From: Tessaracoccus sp. MC1865
GTDB taxonomy: Bacteria; Actinomycetota; Actinomycetes; Propionibacteriales; Propionibacteriaceae
NCBI RefSeq assembly: GCF_017815535.1
Contig: NZ_CP072596.1
Span: forward strand, 2,511,614 to 2,575,613
Direction of reading: 5' to 3'
Length of the DNA: 64,000 nt
Below are positions 60,461 through 64,000 of this stretch, piece after piece. How positions within the stretch are numbered: position 1 is the first letter of the stretch; each line of letters begins with the position of its first letter. The position numbers and the translations under genes are program-made. Under the pieces are notes generated by a model, which did no database searches, was not told where the DNA came from, and saw only the letters and a list, made by a program, of their open reading frames with translations.

Positions 60461-61057
60461 TCAGTTGAGCCGCTGCGCCACCAGCACCACGTCGTCGCGG
60501 TGCTGCGCACCGGCCCCATGGGTGACCGAACGCTCGCGGTTGTCGAGGGTGATGACGCTCCACCCGTCGGGCAGCTGTTCCGAGATCAGCTCCGGGCTGA
60601 GGAGTTCGCGTCCGTAGGCCGGATGGTCCGCGTGCACATGGGTGTCGAAATCTGCGTGGTGCACGACCAGGAGGTGCCCGCCGGGCGCCACCAGGCTCGT
60701 GAGGAGACCGGCCGTGTGCGCATCAGTGAACAGCGGGACATAGCTGGCGGTGACAAGGTCGTACTCGGCGTGCGGCAGGAAGGCGGACCCGAGTTCACCG
60801 TGCACCCACTCCACCTCGACGCCTGCGGCCTTCATGGCCCTGGTGGCACGCTCGATGGCCACCGACGACGGCTCCAGCCCGACGACCTCCCACCCCTGCT
60901 GCTCGAGCCAGATGGCGTCCGCGCCCTCGCCCGAGCCGACGTCGAGGGCGAGCCCGGGAGAGAGCTTCGAGGCCTCCGCCACGAGTGCCGCATTCGGGTT
61001 ACCGGACCACATGGCCTCGGATTCGCTGTACGTCTCGTCCCAGTCGTGGTCGTGCAT
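60461..61057 (-). CDS. Class I SAM-dependent methyltransferase (TehB-like)
   Basis: 198 residues. WDETYSESEAMWSGNPNAAL then the SAM loop ALDVGSGEGADAIWLEQQG, acidic loop VVGLEPSSVA and LVTASYVPLF. The layout resembles TehB/thiopurine-type small-molecule methyltransferases. Substrate unknown. It is convergent with the ligase gene and divergent from the next membrane-protein gene. Confidence 0.8.
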   Translation of the reverse strand: MHDHDWDETYSESEAMWSGNPNAALVAEASKLSPGLALDVGSGEGADAIWLEQQGWEVVGLEPSSVAIERATRAMKAAGVEVEWVHGELGSAFLPHAEYDLVTASYVPLFTDAHTAGLLTSLVAPGGHLLVVHHADFDTHVHADHPAYGRELLSPELISEQLPDGWSVITLDNRERSVTHGAGAQHRDDVVLVAQRLN

Positions 61058-61110
61058 GGCTCAAGTATGCCTCTGCCGCTGGGGCTGAATGGCTTGTAGT
61101 CTTGGCGGCG

Positions 61111-61686
61111 ATGGACACCACCAAGCAGATCGCGACCCTCCCGCCGCTGGAGGAACTGCAGGGCGGCGTGCCACTCAGCAGGCGCACGGGCGAGCCCCGG
61201 CGCCCCGTCGTGCTCGCGCTGGCGTCGGTGCTGCTGTACCTCGCCGTCGCCTCGGCCGTGGGCGCCTACGCCTGGCACTGGTGGATGGCGGCGCACCCGG
61301 CCAGCTACGCCAACTCCGCGTGGCTCATCTCGTGGACGGATCCGGCACCGGGCACGTGGTTGTCGCTGACGCTGGAGGTCGCGCTGGCCGCCGCTCTCGC
61401 CCTGGCCGCGGGGGCCGCTGGCATCGCCGGTTTTCAGGCCTGGAACGGGTGGCGCTGGGCGCGCTGGGCCGGCCTCGTCGCGGCTGCGCTGATGGGCGGC
61501 TTCATGGCCATCACCCACTGGTACGCCGCGGTGCCCGTCGGCCTGACGGCGCTCGGCGCGGGTCTGCTGTTCCTGCCGCCCGTCACCCGCTACTTCCGGC
61601 ACTGGACCCAGGTGCGCGCCACCCGGCCAGCCCCGTACCGCCGGCCCGGTGAGATCCACTACGGCCGGCTCGCCCGGTTCCGCTGA
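61111..61686 (+). CDS. Small polytopic membrane protein
   Basis: 191 residues, a soluble N-terminal stretch (1-30), then four hydrophobic segments (PVVLALASVLLYLAVASAVG; EVALAAALALAAGAAGIAG; GLVAAALMGGFMAITHWY; VGLTALGAGLLFLPP), and a basic tail (RATRPAPYRRPGEIHYGRL). No family recognised. It lies 17 bases before the PemK-like gene on the same strand. Confidence 0.65.
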   Translation: MDTTKQIATLPPLEELQGGVPLSRRTGEPRRPVVLALASVLLYLAVASAVGAYAWHWWMAAHPASYANSAWLISWTDPAPGTWLSLTLEVALAAALALAAGAAGIAGFQAWNGWRWARWAGLVAAALMGGFMAITHWYAAVPVGLTALGAGLLFLPPVTRYFRHWTQVRATRPAPYRRPGEIHYGRLARFR

Positions 61687-61703
61687 CTTATAGACTCCCC
61701 ACC

Positions 61704-62267
61704 ATGGCCAACTCGCTCCTCAACGGTCTCTTCCGCGTGCTCCGCGACGCGGCCACCCGCTCGCTCCGACGCCCGCAGGACGCCCCCGGCGGTGGACCCC
61801 GCACCCGCGCGCGCTTCAAGCAGAACGTATCGCTGCAGGAGCGGCGCAGGGAGGAACCCTCGGGCGACTACCCGGGGGACTTCACGCAGATGCCGAAGAT
61901 CAGCTACGCCCCCCATCTGGACGGACGTCCGGACCCGGGCGAGATCGTCTGGACCTGGGTGCCCTACGAGGAGGACCACAGCCGCGGCAAGGACCGCCCC
62001 GTGCTGCTGATCGGGCACGACGGCCCCTGGCTCCTGGGGTTGCAGATCACCAGCCAGGACCACGACCGCGATGAGGAGCAGGAGGCGCGCGCCGGCCGGT
62101 ACTGGGTCGACATCGGCGCCGGCGCCTGGGATTCGCAGCGCCGTCCCAGCGAGGTGCGGGTCAACCGGATCATCCGCATCGATCCGGATACCGTGCGCCG
62201 TGTGGGCGCCATCCTCGACGAGTCCACCTTCCGCACCGTCGGGCGCGAGGTGGGCAACCACTACTGA
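61704..62267 (+). CDS. PemK/MazF-like protein without visible antitoxin
   Basis: 187 residues. A basic N-terminal tail (1-60) is followed by a PemK-like fold: PGEIVWTWVPYEEDHSRGKDRP-type block with VLLIGHDG, then YWVDIGAGAWD and SEVRVNRIIRID. Actinobacterial proteins of this shape are often annotated as toxins, but no small antitoxin ORF precedes or follows it, so RNase toxicity is doubtful. Confidence 0.7.
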   Translation: MANSLLNGLFRVLRDAATRSLRRPQDAPGGGPRTRARFKQNVSLQERRREEPSGDYPGDFTQMPKISYAPHLDGRPDPGEIVWTWVPYEEDHSRGKDRPVLLIGHDGPWLLGLQITSQDHDRDEEQEARAGRYWVDIGAGAWDSQRRPSEVRVNRIIRIDPDTVRRVGAILDESTFRTVGREVGNHY

Positions 62268-62274
62268 GCGGCCA

Positions 62275-62976
62275 TCAGGACGCCGCCTCAGCCTCCAGCA
62301 GCAGGCGCTCAAGCCTGTCCGTGTACGGGCCGGGGTGCGTCAGGTTCACCATGTGGGTGCCGTAGCCCAACACCACCAGCCGACCACGCCGGGCCGCGCG
62401 CGCGAAACGCCGCTCCTGCCCCCGGAACTGGTCGAACCGGCCGTTGAGGATGGTCACGGGGGCGTCGATGGAGGCCAGGTCGGCGAGCAGGTCGAACTGC
62501 GCCACCGCCCGCACCCCGGCCGCCACCGTAGCCAGATCGGCACGGCCCCGCCGCAGATACGCCTCCGCGCCCGCCGGGCCCAGCACGCGGCGCAGTGGCG
62601 CCTCGCCAGCCCGGTCCGTCCAGCCGATCAGCCGGCCGTAAAACGCGGCGCTGCGCCGTCCCGGCTGGGTGGAGCACCCGGAAGCCACGAGCGAGCGGAC
62701 CACTTCAGGGAAGCGGGCGGCGGCGTGGATGGCCAGCATGCCGCCCAGCGAACAGCCCACCAGGTGCGCCGGCCCCGCCGTCGACGCTTCGAGCAGGGCG
62801 GCCCTGATGGTGTCGAGGGCGCTCTGAGAGGTGAAGGTCTCGTCGCGACGGCTTCCGTGCCCCGGCAGATCCGGGCTGATGCAGGTCCAGCCGCGTTCGC
62901 GGAGCCGCTCCACCTGGGGGTCCCACATGGTCGACGAGGTGCGAAGGCCATGGACTAGGACCACCGTGCGGCTCAT
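62275..62976 (-). CDS. Alpha/beta-hydrolase
   Basis: 233 residues. Oxyanion-hole start VVLVHGLRTSSTMWDPQ, nucleophile elbow VGCSLGGMLAI (Ser), acid in ILNGRFDQF, and catalytic His in LGYGTHMVNLTHPG. Esterase/lipase-like or C-C hydrolase-like; substrate not predictable. Convergent with the PemK-like gene (8 bases apart). Confidence 0.85.
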   Translation of the reverse strand: MSRTVVLVHGLRTSSTMWDPQVERLRERGWTCISPDLPGHGSRRDETFTSQSALDTIRAALLEASTAGPAHLVGCSLGGMLAIHAAARFPEVVRSLVASGCSTQPGRRSAAFYGRLIGWTDRAGEAPLRRVLGPAGAEAYLRRGRADLATVAAGVRAVAQFDLLADLASIDAPVTILNGRFDQFRGQERRFARAARRGRLVVLGYGTHMVNLTHPGPYTDRLERLLLEAEAAS

Positions 62977-63084
62977 CTGTCCAGCTTAGGCAGCCGGTAC
63001 GCCGGTGGTGAACAAGGGGCCGGCCGATTCGGAGCGCCGGGCCGGCGAGTGGTTGAATGACTGTGCTGAAGCACAGGAGAGTCC

Positions 63085-64000
63085 ATGATCACCGTCACAG
63101 ACCTGCGGAAGGTCTACCACCAGGGCAAGCGTGAAGTGCGCGCCCTCGACGGAGTGTCGCTCACCGTCCCCGCCGGGTCCATCCACGGCGTGATCGGGCA
63201 CTCGGGCGCAGGCAAGTCCACCCTGGTGCGTTGCCTCACCCTGCTGGACCGGCCGTCGTCCGGCACCGTGGAGATCAACGGCGTGGACCTCACCGCTGCC
63301 CGCTCCGACGCGCTGCGCACCGCCCGTCGTCGCATCGGGCTCGTCTTCCAGCAGGCCAACCTCTTCGATTCGCGCACCATCCTGGCCAACGTCGCCTACC
63401 CGCTCGAGCTCATCGGCGTGGGCCGCGAGCAGCGTCGCGAGAAGGCCCAGGAGCTGCTGCGGCTCGTCGGCCTCTCCGACGCGGGCAACGCCTACCCGGC
63501 ACAACTCTCCGGCGGCATGCGGCAGCGGGTCGGCATCGCCCGGGCCCTGGCCACAGATCCCGACGTGCTGCTCTTCGACGAGCCCACCTCGGCGCTGGAT
63601 CCGCGCACGACGGACGAGATCCTCGACCTCATCGTGTCGCTGCGCGACCGCAGCCCCCAGGACCTGGCCGTCCTCGTGATCACGCACGAGATGCACGTCG
63701 TCAAGAAGATCTGTGACTCCGTCTCGCTCCTCGAAGCCGGCCGGATCGTCGAATCCGGGCCGCTCACGCACGTCGTCCAGCGCCTCAGCGGCAGGCTCAG
63801 CCAGGCGCTGCTCGGCATCCCGCCGCACTCCCCCGTCGAGGCCAGCGACGCGACTCTCGTCGACGTGCTGGCCAGCGGTGACCGCGCCGCCCTGCCGATG
63901 ATCGCCCACACCTCCGGCGCCGTCGGCGCGGACCTCGCGATCGTCGCCGGCTCGGTGGAGCAGCTCGCCGGCACCACGTTCTCCCATCTCCGGCTCGCGG
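63085..64000 (+). CDS. metN: Methionine-type ABC importer ATP-binding protein (partial)
   Basis: 305 codons, the 3' end lies outside the window. Walker A GHSGAGKST, Q-loop VFQQANLFDSRTILANVAYP, signature LSGGMRQRVG, Walker B VLLFDEPTSALD, H-loop VITHEMHVVKKICD. After the ATPase core the beginning of a C-terminal NIL-type domain is visible, as in MetN of MetNIQ D/L-methionine importers. RBS AGGAGA about 8 bases before the ATG at 63085. No S-box or other riboswitch is apparent in the 108-base leader. Confidence 0.88.
   Translation, partial: MITVTDLRKVYHQGKREVRALDGVSLTVPAGSIHGVIGHSGAGKSTLVRCLTLLDRPSSGTVEINGVDLTAARSDALRTARRRIGLVFQQANLFDSRTILANVAYPLELIGVGREQRREKAQELLRLVGLSDAGNAYPAQLSGGMRQRVGIARALATDPDVLLFDEPTSALDPRTTDEILDLIVSLRDRSPQDLAVLVITHEMHVVKKICDSVSLLEAGRIVESGPLTHVVQRLSGRLSQALLGIPPHSPVEASDATLVDVLASGDRAALPMIAHTSGAVGADLAIVAGSVEQLAGTTFSHLRLA

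Noticed and set aside
61704-62267. Complete type II toxin-antitoxin system
   Set aside because: No antitoxin-sized DNA-binding ORF lies directly before or after the PemK-like gene.
62977-63084. SAM riboswitch ahead of metN
   Set aside because: The 108-base leader lacks the conserved S-box core sequences and fold; only a short ordinary ribosome site is seen.

Overview
The window is high-GC actinobacterial DNA. A Propionibacteriaceae-type host (Propionibacterium/Tessaracoccus-like) is my best inference: there is a near-complete cobalamin programme with a CbiE-CbiG-CbiH triple fusion of the kind known in Propionibacterium, a succinyl-CoA:acetate-type CoA-transferase, a streptomycin-kinase-family phosphotransferase, and many GTG starts with 4-base ATGA/GTGA gene overlaps. 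The species cannot be fixed from sequence reading alone.

Layout. 1-12.1 kb: redox and membrane metabolism (glutaredoxin-like protein, amidohydrolase, Gfo/Idh/MocA oxidoreductase, P-type Ca2+-like ATPase, sn-glycerol-1-phosphate-dehydrogenase-like enzyme, HAD-IIA phosphatase, DrrAB-type ABC exporter, APH(6)-family kinase). 12.1-26.9 kb: PhoX phosphatase, a degenerate MocR-type regulator, VOC protein, the recR-ybaB-dnaX replication/repair block headed by the SRP RNA gene, asparaginase, NhaC/YuiF-type antiporter, L,D-transpeptidase, tRNA-Ser(GGA), and a four-gene run with a YbaB-like protein, a Gly-rich protein, a WXG100-like protein and a 2H phosphoesterase.

26.9-49.7 kb is the cobalamin region. 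Minus-strand operons are cobT-cobU-cobS (lower ligand and nucleotide loop), cbiM-cbiN-cbiQ-cbiO-cbiT-cobO-cobB-cobC (cobalt uptake, corrin finishing, adenosylation), cobI-cobM-cbiEGH-cbiX/sirC (ring building and cobalt insertion) and phosphatase-cobD-cobQ. cobK and cobH-cobF run on the plus strand. Two cobalamin riboswitches precede cbiM and cobI, so uptake and early ring synthesis are likely repressed by the end product. Between cobF and cbiX the region is interrupted by a duplicated DUF222/HNH locus: one 5'-deleted, frameshifted and 3'-truncated copy, a lower-GC frameshifted FRG-domain gene, and one intact copy, with an exact 58-bp direct repeat on either side of the degenerate part.

49.7-64 kb: RsmC-like methyltransferase, HtrA-type protease, SerB, xylose isomerase, CoA-transferase, MarC-family protein, M20 amidohydrolase, ATP-dependent DNA ligase, small methyltransferase, PemK-like protein, alpha/beta hydrolase, and the 5' part of a metN-like ABC gene.

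The most unusual signal is an 84-bp palindromic element present twice (14695-14778 and 30109-30192). Each copy is inserted in frame, in the same reading frame, into a different protein gene (the MocR-like regulator and CobC). It behaves like the protein-coding palindromic elements known from Rickettsia, and I know of no description of such an element in this type of bacterium.
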